Assembly: GCA_038241255.1 (NCBI GenBank)
Contig: JBBRFW010000014.1
Location: 1 to 55,674 of the forward strand
Direction: 5' to 3'
DNA: 55,674 nucleotides
DNA from: Schlegelella_A sp038241255
Lineage (GTDB): Bacteria > Pseudomonadota > Gammaproteobacteria > Burkholderiales > Burkholderiaceae_C
Of the stretch, positions 16,806 to 25,265 are shown one piece after another. The position numbers were made by a program, and so were the translations under genes. The notes below the pieces were generated by a model that did not search any database, was not told where the DNA came from, and saw nothing but the letters and a program-made list of their open reading frames with translations. Position 1 is the first letter of the stretch. The number at the start of each line of letters is the position of its first letter.

Positions 16806-18043
16806 GGACCGCCTTCGACGTCGCCGTCGTCGGTGCCGGCCCGGCAGGCGCCAGCGCGGCGATCCTGCTCGCGCGCGCCGGCTGGTCGGTCGCGCTGGTC
16901 GAGCGGCATTCGTTTCCGCGCCGCAAGGTCTGCGGCGAATGCATTGCCGCCAGCAACCTCGCGCTGCTCGATGCGCTCGGCGTCGGCGCCGCGATCCAGG
17001 CGCGCGCCGGCGCCGAGCTGCGCCGCATCGCGCTGATGCGGGGTGACGAGATCATCGTCGCGGCGTTGCCGCCGGGCGAAGGCGCCGAGCGCTGGGGACG
17101 TGCCCTCGGACGCGAGCACCTCGACACGCTCCTCGCCGCCGCCGCCGAAGACGCGGGCGCCACGCGCCTGCAGCCTTGGGCGCTGCAGTCGATCGCCGGC
17201 GGCGCCGGCGATCACGTTCTGAAGGTCCGGCCGGCCGCCGGCGACGGCGAGGCAGTCGAGCTCCACGCCGGACTCGTCGTCGCGGCGCACGGCTCGTGGG
17301 AGCCGCTTCCTTGGGAGCGAGAGCAGCGGCGCGAGACGCGCGCCGCGGGCGACCTTTTCGCGTTCAAGGCGAACTTCCGCGCTGCCGCGATCGCTGCCGA
17401 TCTCCTGCCCGTGCTCTCGTTCAAGGGCGGCTACGGCGGCATGGTCGTCGCCGATGACGGCATCGCCACGCTCGCCGGCTGCGTCCGCGCCGATCGCCTG
17501 CAGGCGTTGCGCAGCGAGGCGCTCGGGGCGCGCGCCGGCGACGTGTTCGAGGCGATGCTGCGGCGTGAATGCGCCGGTGTCGCCGCGGCGCTCGCCGGCG
17601 CGACGCGCGAGGGCGCCTGGCTGGCAAGCGGGCCGTTGCGGCCAGGTGTTCGCCTCGGCGCGGGCGACGGCATCTTTCGTATCGGCAACGCTGCCGGCGA
17701 GGCGCATCCGATCGTCGGCGAGGGAATCAGCATGGCGCTGCAGTCGGCGTTCGTGCTGGCCGCGCTGATCGGGCCTGCACGTGCGGAGCTCGTCGGGGTT
17801 TCGACCGCGGCCGCGGCGCAGCGTCGCGCGCTCGCCGCGTACGAGGCGCTCTGGCGGCTTCGCTTTGCCCGTCGCCTGCGCATCGCGGCGGCCTTCGCGC
17901 ATGTTGCGATGCGGCCGGCGTGGGTTGCCGCGGGATGGCCCCTCGTGCGCCGCTGGCCGGGCCTTCTCACGCAAGGCGCTCGCCTCAGCGACAAGACGCG
18001 CTGTGCGCCGGAGGCGGCGCGTCTAGTCGGCGGCGCCGCGTGA
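16802..18043 (+). CDS. FAD-dependent oxidoreductase (geranylgeranyl reductase-like) of the PKS operon
   Basis: 413 residues. The N-terminal dinucleotide site VVGAGPAGASAA is at about residues 8-19, the motif FPRRKVCGECI is typical of the geranylgeranyl-reductase/PHBH-like flavoproteins, and the second FAD motif IGNAAGEAHPIVGEGI is present. The start GTG 16802 shares 4 bases with the methyltransferase stop. In the position of SrsC-type flavoproteins of phenolic-lipid operons it could hydroxylate the ring; alternatively it could saturate a lipid tail. A hydrophobic stretch near the C-terminus (AAFAHVAMRPAWVAAGW) hints at membrane contact. Confidence 0.85.
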   Translation: MRTAFDVAVVGAGPAGASAAILLARAGWSVALVERHSFPRRKVCGECIAASNLALLDALGVGAAIQARAGAELRRIALMRGDEIIVAALPPGEGAERWGRALGREHLDTLLAAAAEDAGATRLQPWALQSIAGGAGDHVLKVRPAAGDGEAVELHAGLVVAAHGSWEPLPWEREQRRETRAAGDLFAFKANFRAAAIAADLLPVLSFKGGYGGMVVADDGIATLAGCVRADRLQALRSEALGARAGDVFEAMLRRECAGVAAALAGATREGAWLASGPLRPGVRLGAGDGIFRIGNAAGEAHPIVGEGISMALQSAFVLAALIGPARAELVGVSTAAAAQRRALAAYEALWRLRFARRLRIAAAFAHVAMRPAWVAAGWPLVRRWPGLLTQGARLSDKTRCAPEAARLVGGAA

Positions 18044-18786
18044 AGCAGTCCGTGCTCGCGGAGCGAACGGGCGGCGGCGCCCAACGCTTCGATCGTCTCG
18101 ATGCGCTGCGCGGCGTCGCCATCGTCTGGATGGCGGCGTTCCACTTCTGCTTCGACCTCAACCACTTCCGCTTCATCCGCCAGAATTTCTATCTCGACCC
18201 GTTCTGGACCGTTCAGCGAGCCTGCATCGTCACGCTCTTCATGGCGTGTGTCGGCGCCGGGCAGGCGATCGCTTCCGCGCAGCACCATTCCTGGCCGCGC
18301 TTCTGGCGGCGCTGGGCGCGGATCGCCAGCTGCGCGCTGCTCGTCTCGCTCGGCTCGTGGCTGATGTTCCCGCACAGCTACATCAGCTTCGGCGTTCTGC
18401 ACGGCATCGCCGTGATGCTCATCGTCGCGCGGCTGACGGCCCCGTTGGGCGGGTGGCGCTGGCCGCTCGGTCTCGTCGCCATCGTGCTGCCGAGGCTCGT
18501 GGCCGATCCGTTCTTCGACACGCGCTGGACCAACTGGGTCGGGCTCGTCACGCACCTGCCGGTGACCGAGGACTATGCGCCGGTGCTGCCATGGCTCGGC
18601 GTCATCTGGTGGGGCGCTGCGGCCACCGATCGGCTGCTTGCGAGCCGTCCGGCGCTGCTGAACGGCGGCGTGCCGCGCGCGGCACGCCCGCTGGCGGTCC
18701 TCGGCCGCTGGAGCCTCAGCTTCTACATGCTGCACCAGCCCGTCCTGATCGGCCTGCTCTGGCTCGTCGCTACCATCGGCCAATGA
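18040..18786 (+). CDS. DUF1624 membrane protein (heparan-alpha-glucosaminide N-acetyltransferase-like)
   Basis: 248 residues, mostly hydrophobic, with about seven membrane segments. The N-terminal FDRLDALRGVAIVWMAAFHF is the hallmark of the DUF1624/HGSNAT catalytic family, which passes acyl groups across or at the membrane. FGVLHGIAVML and the C-terminal LSFYMLHQPVLIG complete the match. It begins at GTG 18040 overlapping the flavoprotein stop, and its stop overlaps rlmB. This may be a general envelope gene that merely sits in the operon, or it may modify the polyketide; the sequence does not decide. Confidence 0.8.
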   Translation: MKQSVLAERTGGGAQRFDRLDALRGVAIVWMAAFHFCFDLNHFRFIRQNFYLDPFWTVQRACIVTLFMACVGAGQAIASAQHHSWPRFWRRWARIASCALLVSLGSWLMFPHSYISFGVLHGIAVMLIVARLTAPLGGWRWPLGLVAIVLPRLVADPFFDTRWTNWVGLVTHLPVTEDYAPVLPWLGVIWWGAAATDRLLASRPALLNGGVPRAARPLAVLGRWSLSFYMLHQPVLIGLLWLVATIGQ

Positions 18787-19559
18787 CGCGCCACCTGCTG
18801 TTCGGATTTCATGCGGTCGGCGTGCGCCTGAAGACGGCGCCGCGCTCCGTCGTCGAGTTGCACTTCGATGCTGGCCGGCGCGATCAGCGCATGCGCCAGT
18901 TCGTCGCCCGCGCCGAGGCCGCCGAGGTGCGCCTCGTCGACAGCGATGACAAGCGCCTGCGCGGTCTCGCCGGCAACGACCGCCACCAGGGCGTGGTCGC
19001 GATCGTCGAGGCGGTGGAGCGCAGCCATTCGCTCGACGCGACGCTCGAGATCGTGGAGGCCAGCGGCGAGCCGGCGCTCGTCCTCGTCCTCGACGGCGTC
19101 ACCGACCCGCACAATCTCGGCGCCTGCCTGCGCGTTGCCGACGGCGCCGGCGCGCACGCCGTGATCGCGCCCAAGGACCATGCGGTCGGCATCAACGCCA
19201 CGGTCGCCAAGGTCGCCAGCGGCGCGGCGGAGACGGTGCCGTACTTCATGGTCACCAACCTGGCGCGGACGCTGGCCGAGCTGAAGGAGCGAGACATTCG
19301 CATCGTCGGCACTGCCGAGGACGCGCCGCGATCGATCTACGAGGTTGACCTCACCGGCCCGGTAGCGATCGTTTTCGGCGCCGAAGGCAGCGGCCTGCGC
19401 CAGCTCACCGCGCGCACCTGCGACGAGCTGGCCCACCTGCCGATGAAGGGCGCCGTCGAAAGCCTCAACGTCTCGGTGGCGAGCGGCATCTGCCTCTACG
19501 AGGCGGCGCGCCAGCGGGGCGCGCGCGCCGCCGCCGGCCGCGCCGCCAACGACGACTGA
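18783..19559 (+). CDS. rlmB: 23S rRNA (guanosine-2'-O-)-methyltransferase RlmB
   Basis: Methylates the ribose of G2251 (E. coli numbering) in the ribosomal P loop. It has 258 residues of SPOUT type. An N-terminal substrate-binding domain begins MTRHLLFGFHAVGV, and the catalytic part has LDGVTDPHNLGACLR, IVFGAEGSGL, and the knot PMKGAVESLNVSVA. ATG 18783 overlaps the previous stop by 4 bases, so this housekeeping gene is the fifth in a coupled string begun by the PKS. In many betaproteobacteria rlmB follows rnr instead, so this location is unusual. Confidence 0.95.
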   Translation: MTRHLLFGFHAVGVRLKTAPRSVVELHFDAGRRDQRMRQFVARAEAAEVRLVDSDDKRLRGLAGNDRHQGVVAIVEAVERSHSLDATLEIVEASGEPALVLVLDGVTDPHNLGACLRVADGAGAHAVIAPKDHAVGINATVAKVASGAAETVPYFMVTNLARTLAELKERDIRIVGTAEDAPRSIYEVDLTGPVAIVFGAEGSGLRQLTARTCDELAHLPMKGAVESLNVSVASGICLYEAARQRGARAAAGRAANDD

Positions 19560-19567
19560 GGCACGCG

Positions 19568-20194
19568 ATGCCGGTGATTGAGGTCAGGCATCCGCTCGTT
19601 CGCCACAAGATCGGCCTCCTGCGCGAGGCGCGCCTGTCGACCAAGAGCTTCCGCGAGATCACGGCCGAGCTCGGCCGCCTGCTCACCTACGAAGCGACCG
19701 CCGATTTCCCGCTCGAGCGCGCGACCGTCACCGGCTGGAGCGGAACGGTCGACGTCGAGCGCATCAGCGGCAAGAAGGTGACGTTGGTGCCGATCCTGCG
19801 CGCCGGCCTCGGCATGCTCGAGGGCGTGCTCGACACGATCCCGAACGCCAGGGTCAGCGTCGTCGGCATCGCCCGCAACCACGCGACGCTCCTGCCCGAG
19901 CCCTACGTCGATCGCCTCGCCGGCGCCCTGGAGGAACGCACGGCGATCGTCCTCGATCCGATGCTGGCCACCGGCGGCTCGATGAACTCGGCGGTCGCGC
20001 TGCTCAAGTCGCGCGGCGCCACCGACATCCGCGCCCTCGTGCTCGTCGCCGCGCCCGAAGGCATCGCCGCGCTGACGGCGGCGCATCCCGACGTGCGCTG
20101 CTGGACGGCGGCGATCGACACCCACCTCGACGGCAACGGCTACATCATCCCGGGCCTCGGCGACGCCGGCGACCGCATCTTCGGGACGCGCTGA
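19568..20194 (+). CDS. upp: uracil phosphoribosyltransferase
   Basis: Salvages uracil with PRPP to UMP. It has 208 residues, standard length. It opens with EVRHPLVRHKIGLLRE, and the PRPP site is VLDPMLATGGSM. The C-terminus GYIIPGLGDAGDRIFGT is diagnostic. It starts 8 bases after rlmB and probably shares its message. No uracil permease is adjacent. It ends convergent with the binding-protein gene on the other strand. Confidence 0.96.
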   Translation: MPVIEVRHPLVRHKIGLLREARLSTKSFREITAELGRLLTYEATADFPLERATVTGWSGTVDVERISGKKVTLVPILRAGLGMLEGVLDTIPNARVSVVGIARNHATLLPEPYVDRLAGALEERTAIVLDPMLATGGSMNSAVALLKSRGATDIRALVLVAAPEGIAALTAAHPDVRCWTAAIDTHLDGNGYIIPGLGDAGDRIFGTR

Positions 20195-20199
20195 TCGAC

Positions 20200-20217
20200 G
20201 CCGGAGAACGTTCCGGC
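20200..20217. terminator. hairpin between convergent upp and binding-protein genes
   Basis: Stem GCCGGA/TCCGGC, 6 bp, loop of 6, sitting exactly in the 26-base gap between two convergent stops (20194 and 20221). Position suggests a bidirectional terminator. There is no T-run. Confidence 0.4.
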
Positions 20218-20220
20218 CGC

Positions 20221-21255
20221 TCAGCGCGGCAGCGAATTCACTTCGCGCTCCCACCGCTCGATGAGTCGCTTGCGCTCCGCCGCCTTGCCGTAACGCTCGA
20301 AGTCGTACTTCAGGAGGCGCACGTTGTCGATGGACGGGATCTTCGGATCGGGCTTGAAGGTCTTGTTCGCCGGCACCTGCAGCGAGTTGGCCTTGGCGCC
20401 AAGGCCCTGCCCGGTCGGGCTCATCAGCCAGTCGTAGTAGCGCTCCGCGGCCTCGCGGTTGCGCGATCCCTTGATGAGCGCGATGCCGCCGACCTCGTAG
20501 CTCGTGCCCTCGCAGGGCGCGGCGCTCTTCACCATCGCGAAGCCCTGCTGGCGCTCGTTCTCGAAGCCGAAGATGAAGCTCACGCCGATGCCGACCTCGC
20601 CCCTGGCGACGCTCTTGGCCTGCGCCGTGCCGCTGCGCGTGTACTGCGTGACGTTCCGGTGCAGGCGCTTGAGGTAGTCGAAGGCTGCGTCCTCGCCCAT
20701 CATCTGCACGAGGCCGGCGAGGATCGTGTAGCCGGTGCCGCTCGAGCCCGGATGCGAGGTCTCGATCTCGCCCTTGTACTTCGGATCGACGAGGTCGGCC
20801 CAGCACTTCGGCGCGGGCAGGCGCTTCTTCCTCAGCACGTCCTCATTCCAGCCGAAGCCGATGGCGCTGGTGTAGAAGCCGCCGACCAGGTTGCCGCTGA
20901 GCGCGTACTGGCGCACCGCCCAGCCGTGCAGGTCGTTCAGGTAGGCGGGCCGGTACGGGTCGAGCAGGCCGACTTCGGCCGCTTGCAGATAGGGATCGCC
21001 GGTGCCGCCCCACCAGAGGTCGGTCTTCGGGTTCGCGGCCTCGGCGCGCAGCTGCGCGAGCGCCTCGCCGGTGGCCTTGCGAACCTGCAGCACCTTGATG
21101 CCGGTCTCGGCTTCGAAGTCGCGGGCGGCGAGCTCGCACCAGCTCTGGTCGGTCGAGCAGAGCGCGGTCACTTGCTGTCGCTGCGCCATGGCGGGGGCGA
21201 TCGACAGCACGATCGCCGCTGCGGCGAGGTATCGAAGGCGTGGAGGCAAACGCAT
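20221..21255 (-). CDS. ABC transporter periplasmic binding protein (ferric/organic anion type)
   Basis: 344 residues with a clear signal peptide, positive start MRLPPRLR, hydrophobic core and AMA cleavage near residue 24. The fold is of the FbpA/AfuA-like type: VTALCSTDQ at the start of the mature part, TDLWWGGTGDPYLQA, ETSHPGSSGTGYT, and a C-terminal helix with KYDFERYGKAAERKRL. Such proteins bind ferric iron, phosphonate-like or other small anions. No permease or ATPase follows, so in this window it is an orphan. It follows chrA by 10 bases on the same strand, as the last gene of a five-gene string. The ligand cannot be named. Confidence 0.85.
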   Translation of the reverse strand: MRLPPRLRYLAAAAIVLSIAPAMAQRQQVTALCSTDQSWCELAARDFEAETGIKVLQVRKATGEALAQLRAEAANPKTDLWWGGTGDPYLQAAEVGLLDPYRPAYLNDLHGWAVRQYALSGNLVGGFYTSAIGFGWNEDVLRKKRLPAPKCWADLVDPKYKGEIETSHPGSSGTGYTILAGLVQMMGEDAAFDYLKRLHRNVTQYTRSGTAQAKSVARGEVGIGVSFIFGFENERQQGFAMVKSAAPCEGTSYEVGGIALIKGSRNREAAERYYDWLMSPTGQGLGAKANSLQVPANKTFKPDPKIPSIDNVRLLKYDFERYGKAAERKRLIERWEREVNSLPR

Positions 21256-21265
21256 GGCTGCGATC

Positions 21266-21829
21266 CTAGGCCCAGCCGAGCGCCCCCACCACCGCCCCCA
21301 GGCCGACGAGCCAGATCGGGCTCAGGCGCGTGCCGAGAATGACGGCGATGCTGACGGCGATCAGCGCGATCGCGCCGAGGCCTTGCATGCTGGCGTCGAT
21401 ATACGGTCGCGCCAGCAGCCAGCCGGTGGCGACGAGCAGGCCGATGGTGAGCGGGGTGAGGCCGGTCTTGAAGGCGCGCACCCCGCGCGTGTCGCGCCGG
21501 CGCGTGCCCCAGCGTGTCGCGACGAGCGTGAGCGCGGTCGAGGGCAGCAGGGTGCCGGCCATCGTCGCCAGCGCGCCGATCGGGCCGGCGACGTTCCAGC
21601 CGATGACCGCGACGAAGAGGACGTTCGGCCCCGGCGCGGCCTGCGCGATGGCGATCGAGGCGCTGAATTGCGCGTCGGTGATCCAGTGATGCTCGGCGAC
21701 GACGTAGCGGTGCATGTCGGGCGCGGTCGTGATCGCGCCGCCGATGGCGAGCAGGCTGAGGACGAGGAAGTGGCCGAACAGGCCGAGCAGGTCGGCGCCC
21801 GACAACGCGGAGTGCATCGTCGCGGTCAT
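21266..21829 (-). CDS. chrA: chromate transporter-type protein, second half (short-chain CHR)
   Basis: 187 residues, one CHR domain of about six membrane segments. LFGHFLVLSLLAIGGAITTAPDMHR, IAIAQAAPGPNVLFVAVIG and GTLLPSTALTL are domain marks; APGPN is the conserved loop. Short-chain CHR proteins act as pairs of homologous halves that insert in opposite orientation to make one pump. Its ATG (21827-21829) overlaps the stop of the other half. It extrudes chromate or possibly sulfate-like anions. Specificity is inference from family. Confidence 0.85.
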   Translation of the reverse strand: MTATMHSALSGADLLGLFGHFLVLSLLAIGGAITTAPDMHRYVVAEHHWITDAQFSASIAIAQAAPGPNVLFVAVIGWNVAGPIGALATMAGTLLPSTALTLVATRWGTRRRDTRGVRAFKTGLTPLTIGLLVATGWLLARPYIDASMQGLGAIALIAVSIAVILGTRLSPIWLVGLGAVVGALGWA

Positions 21830-22407
21830 GGCGTTCGCGCGTAGGCGATCGCGAACGCCACCGTGCCCAGGCCGGCGATCACCCAGATCAGCGGCCAGTG
21901 CAGCCAGACGATGGTCACGAACGTCGCCACGGCGAAGGCGGCAGCGAGCGGCGGCCCGAGGCGGTTGCTGCCGAGCGTCGCCATCAGCCTGACGGCGGTG
22001 GCAATGATCAAGCCGGCGGCGACGGCGCCCATGCCGCGCAACGCACCCGAGACGACGGCGAGCCGGGAGAATTCTGCGTAGGCGGCGGTCAGCGCCATGA
22101 CGATCACAAGCGGCACGACCAGCATGCCGGCGACCGCGGCGAACGCGCCGCGCAGGCCGAAGAAGCGGTCGCCGAACATGAGCGCCAGGTTGACGACGTT
22201 CGGGCCGGGCAGGACCTGACTCAGCGCCAGCATCTCGACGAACTCCTCGCGCGACAGCCACCCCTTGCGCTCGACCAGCTCGCGCTGGGCCACCGCCAGG
22301 ACGCCGCCGAAGCCCTGCAAGGCGAGCCGGTTGAAGGTGAAGAAGAGGTCGCTCTTCGATGCCGGGCTCGGCGGCGCGGCGGCGGGCTCGAGGCGGGGCT
22401 CGGTCAT
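21826..22407 (-). CDS. chrA: chromate transporter-type protein, first half (short-chain CHR)
   Basis: 193 residues with one CHR domain. The N-terminal part FFTFNRLALQGFGGVLAVAQ and LSQVLPGPNVVNLALMFGDR hold the conserved PGPN loop. It has five or six membrane spans. It overlaps the MFS stop upstream (ATGA) and the second CHR half downstream (ATGA), so the two halves are made together. No chrB regulator is seen. Compared with the long fused ChrA (about 400 residues) this is the split form. Confidence 0.85.
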   Translation of the reverse strand: MTEPRLEPAAAPPSPASKSDLFFTFNRLALQGFGGVLAVAQRELVERKGWLSREEFVEMLALSQVLPGPNVVNLALMFGDRFFGLRGAFAAVAGMLVVPLVIVMALTAAYAEFSRLAVVSGALRGMGAVAAGLIIATAVRLMATLGSNRLGPPLAAAFAVATFVTIVWLHWPLIWVIAGLGTVAFAIAYARTP

Positions 22408-23618
22408 GCCGCCTGCGCGCGCCCCCGGCCCGCCCAAACGCTGAGGGCGATCGCTGCCGCGAGCCAGGCCACGCCGACGACGCTGAGCAGGCCATAGCCG
22501 TGATGGGCGATGAGCCAGCCGCCGCTCGATGCGCCGGCGGCCTGGCCGAGGTAGATCGCGGAGGTGTTGAGCGCCATCAGCGCCGGGGCGAGCACGGGTG
22601 CGGCGGCGCCCAGCCGGGCCTGCTGCATCGATTGCGTCGAGAAGCACGACAGCGCCCAGGGCACGAGAACGATCGCGGCGCCGATCCCGGTCGTCGCAAA
22701 CGGCCACGCGAGCAGCGACGCCGCCATCAAGACGAGCGCGAAGCCGACGGCGCGGTCGGCACCGAAGCGGTCGACGTAGCGCGAGGCGAGCGTGTTGCCG
22801 ACGACGCCGAAGACGCCGAACCACACCAAGAGCAGCGTCACCTCGATCGTGCCGGCGCCGATCACGTTCTTGAAGTAGGGCGTGAAGTACGAGAACAGCG
22901 TGAACTGGCCGGCGCCGGCGAGCGCCGTCACCAGGACCATCGCCATTAGCACCGGATTGCCGAAGGCGGCGCGCCACGCGGCGAACGTGAGAGTCGCCGG
23001 CCGCACGTTCGCCGGTACCGTGGCGAGCACCCAGACCGCGGCGACCGCACCGAGCACGGCGACCGCGAAGAACGCGCTGCGCCAGCCGAAGGCGTCGCCG
23101 AGCCAGGCCGACAACGGCATGCCGATCACCGACGCGATCGACCAGCCGATGAAGATGAAAGTGATGGCGCCGCCGCGCTCGGCCGGCGGCGTCATCGCGC
23201 CGATCGCTGCCGCCGCCTGGGGCGTGAAGACGGCGGCACCGAGGACGCTGAGGGCGCGCATCGGCAGCAGCGCGGCGTAGCTTGGCATCAGCGCGCACAA
23301 GGCGTGGCCGAGCGCGTACCAGGCCAGCGATGCGGCGAGGAGCTTCCGGCGGTCGAGCGCGCCGACCCAGCCGGCCAGCAGCGGCGCACCGAAGCCCATC
23401 ACGATCGCCGCCGCGGCGACCAGCTGGCCCGCCACCGAGACCGAGACGTCGAGCGAACGCGAGATGTCGGTGAGCGTGCCGATGACGACCATCACGCCGC
23501 AGCCGATCACGAAATTGCCGAACAGCAGCGACCAGCGGACCTGGCGAACGCGGCCCTCGTTCTCTGCCGCGGCGGCGGCGAGTGGCGGGGGCGAGGCCTC
23601 GCTCGCCGATGCGCTCAA
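22404..23618 (-). CDS. MFS transporter
   Basis: 404 residues, about 12 membrane helices, in the drug-proton antiporter style. The motif LLAGWVGALDRRKLL stands in the loop 2-3 position and GWSIASVIGMPLSAWLGDAF near helix 5. The only well-placed start is TTG 23616-23618, overlapping the stop of the dehydrogenase (TTGA). A later GTG would cut off only the soluble N-tail. Its stop overlaps chrA. The substrate is unknown; the neighbours (2-hydroxyacid dehydrogenase and anion exporters) fit export of a small acid or drug but do not prove it. Confidence 0.82.
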   Translation of the reverse strand: MSASASEASPPPLAAAAAENEGRVRQVRWSLLFGNFVIGCGVMVVIGTLTDISRSLDVSVSVAGQLVAAAAIVMGFGAPLLAGWVGALDRRKLLAASLAWYALGHALCALMPSYAALLPMRALSVLGAAVFTPQAAAAIGAMTPPAERGGAITFIFIGWSIASVIGMPLSAWLGDAFGWRSAFFAVAVLGAVAAVWVLATVPANVRPATLTFAAWRAAFGNPVLMAMVLVTALAGAGQFTLFSYFTPYFKNVIGAGTIEVTLLLVWFGVFGVVGNTLASRYVDRFGADRAVGFALVLMAASLLAWPFATTGIGAAIVLVPWALSCFSTQSMQQARLGAAAPVLAPALMALNTSAIYLGQAAGASSGGWLIAHHGYGLLSVVGVAWLAAAIALSVWAGRGRAQAA

Positions 23619-24622
23619 TGGCGCACCTTGAGCGCCTCGGGATTGACGATGTTGGTCGGCCGGCCTTCGACGAAGTTGACGACGTTCTCGAACGCGGCCC
23701 GGAAGTAGAGCTCGTAACTGTCCTGCTCGACGTAGCCGATGTGCGGCGTGCAAACGGCGTTCTCGAGTCGGAGCAGGAGATGCCCTTGCAGGATCGGCTC
23801 GGCCTCGAACACGTCGACCGCGCACATCCCCGGCCGGCCGCGGTTGAGCGCCGAGACCAGCGCGCCTTCCTCGATCAGCTCGGCGCGCGAGGTGTTGACG
23901 ATGAGCGCCGTCGGTTTCATGCGAGAGAGCGCGTCGAGCTTGACGATGCCGCGCGTGCCTTCGGCGAGGCGCAGGTGCAGCGAGAGCACGTCGGCGGCCT
24001 CGAACAGCGCGTCGCGGCTTTCCGCGGCCTCGTAGCCCTCGGCGACCGCGCGGGCGCGGCTCGCCTCGCTGCCCCACACGAGTACCCGCATGCCGAACGC
24101 CTTGCCGTAGCCGGCGACGAGTTGGCCGATCTTGCCGAAGCCCCAGATGCCGAGCGTCTTGCCCTTGAGCGCCATGCCGATCCCGAAGTTGGGCGGCATG
24201 CCCGCCGCCTTCAGGCCCGATTGCTGCCACCCGCCGTGCTTGAGCGTGCTGATGTAGTGCGGCAGGCGCCGCATCGCCGCCATGATCAGTGCCCACGTCA
24301 GCTCCGCCGGGGCGACCGGCGAGCCGACGCCTTCGGAAACGGCGATGCCGAGCCGGGTGCAGCTCTCGACGTCGATGTGCGGGCCGACGCGGCCGGTCTG
24401 CGCGATCAGTTTCAGCTTCGGCAGCTTCTCGAGCAGCTGACGCGGAAACTGGCTGCGCTCGCGGATCAGGACCAGCACCTCGGCATCGCGAACGCGAACC
24501 GAGAGCTGGCCGAGTCCCTTGACCGTGTTGGTGAAGACCTTGGTGGTGAGATGCTCGAGGATCGATGCGCACTTGAGCTTGCGCACGGCATCCTGGTAGT
24601 CGTCGAGGATGATGATGTTCAC
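23615..24622 (-). CDS. D-2-hydroxyacid dehydrogenase family protein
   Basis: 335 residues, NAD(P)-dependent reduction of a 2-oxo acid or the reverse. Rossmann motif GIWGFGKIG; catalytic Arg in VNTSRAELI, Glu in VDVFEAEPI and His in CTPHIGYVEQDSYE are all in place. The overall pattern (IILDDYQDAV at the start, GWQQSG in the middle) matches the subgroup annotated as phosphoglycerate dehydrogenase-like, but serA has a longer chain with an ACT domain, absent here. It is the first gene of the minus-strand string that goes on to MFS, the CHR pair and the binding protein. Divergent from the DUF1993 gene. Confidence 0.88.
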   Translation of the reverse strand: MNIIILDDYQDAVRKLKCASILEHLTTKVFTNTVKGLGQLSVRVRDAEVLVLIRERSQFPRQLLEKLPKLKLIAQTGRVGPHIDVESCTRLGIAVSEGVGSPVAPAELTWALIMAAMRRLPHYISTLKHGGWQQSGLKAAGMPPNFGIGMALKGKTLGIWGFGKIGQLVAGYGKAFGMRVLVWGSEASRARAVAEGYEAAESRDALFEAADVLSLHLRLAEGTRGIVKLDALSRMKPTALIVNTSRAELIEEGALVSALNRGRPGMCAVDVFEAEPILQGHLLLRLENAVCTPHIGYVEQDSYELYFRAAFENVVNFVEGRPTNIVNPEALKVRH

Positions 24623-24673
24623 AGGGCGGGCGAGCGGTCGTGCGGCGCGTGGCTCGCGCGGCTGAGCGGACCA

Positions 24674-24704
24674 TTGTGCACGGGCCTCGCGTCCCGGCTA
24701 CGAT
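24674..24704 (+). promoter_or_regulatory. possible sigma-70-like promoter for the DUF1993 gene
   Basis: TTGTGC at 24674-24679 and TACGAT at 24699-24704 with a 19-base spacer, 29 bases before the ATG. The match is moderate and the spacer long, so this is only a candidate. Confidence 0.25.
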
Positions 24705-24733
24705 CCGGCTCTCACCAGCCGCAAGGACTATCG

Positions 24734-25261
24734 ATGGCCCTCGACATGCATTCGGTGAGCGTGCCGATCTTCGTGCGGATGCTCGGCAATCTCGTCGCCT
24801 GGCTCGACAAGGCAGAGGCGCATGCGACGGCCAAGAAGTTCGAGCCGGCCGTGTACCTGACGGCCCGCCTCGCCCCCGACATGCTGCCGCTGTCGACGCA
24901 GATCCAGATCGCCTGTGACGCCGCCAAGTTCTGCGTTGCCCGCCTCGCCGGCAGCGAGGGCCCTTCGTTCGCCGACGACGAGAAGAGCCTGGCCGACCTG
25001 CGACAGCGCGTGCACAAGACGATCGAGTACCTCAATTCGGTCCCCGCCGCCCGGGTCGTCGGCAGCGACGCGAAGGAGATCTCGGTGCCGCGTCGCGCCG
25101 GCCCAATCACGATGACCGGCGAGGCCTACCTCAAGCATTTCGCGCTGCCGAACTTCTTCTTCCACGTGACGACGACGTACGCGCTGCTGCGCCACAACGG
25201 CGTCGAGCTCGGCAAGATAGACTTTCTCGGCGCGCTGCCGCAGGCCGGCGCCGCGGCCTGA
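24734..25261 (+). CDS. DUF1993 family protein
   Basis: 175 residues, soluble, mostly helical. Family features: SVPIFVRMLGNLVAWLDKAE near the start, MLPLSTQIQIACDAAKF, and a C-terminal LPNFFFHVTTTYALLRHNGV. The family is related to the DinB-like four-helix bundles and its biochemical role is not known. The frame is open from 23582, but ATG 24734 with upstream AAGGA is the natural start. It stands alone, divergent from the dehydrogenase operon and convergent with the small hypothetical gene 4 bases away. Confidence 0.85.
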   Translation: MALDMHSVSVPIFVRMLGNLVAWLDKAEAHATAKKFEPAVYLTARLAPDMLPLSTQIQIACDAAKFCVARLAGSEGPSFADDEKSLADLRQRVHKTIEYLNSVPAARVVGSDAKEISVPRRAGPITMTGEAYLKHFALPNFFFHVTTTYALLRHNGVELGKIDFLGALPQAGAAA

Positions 25262-25265
25262 GCCG

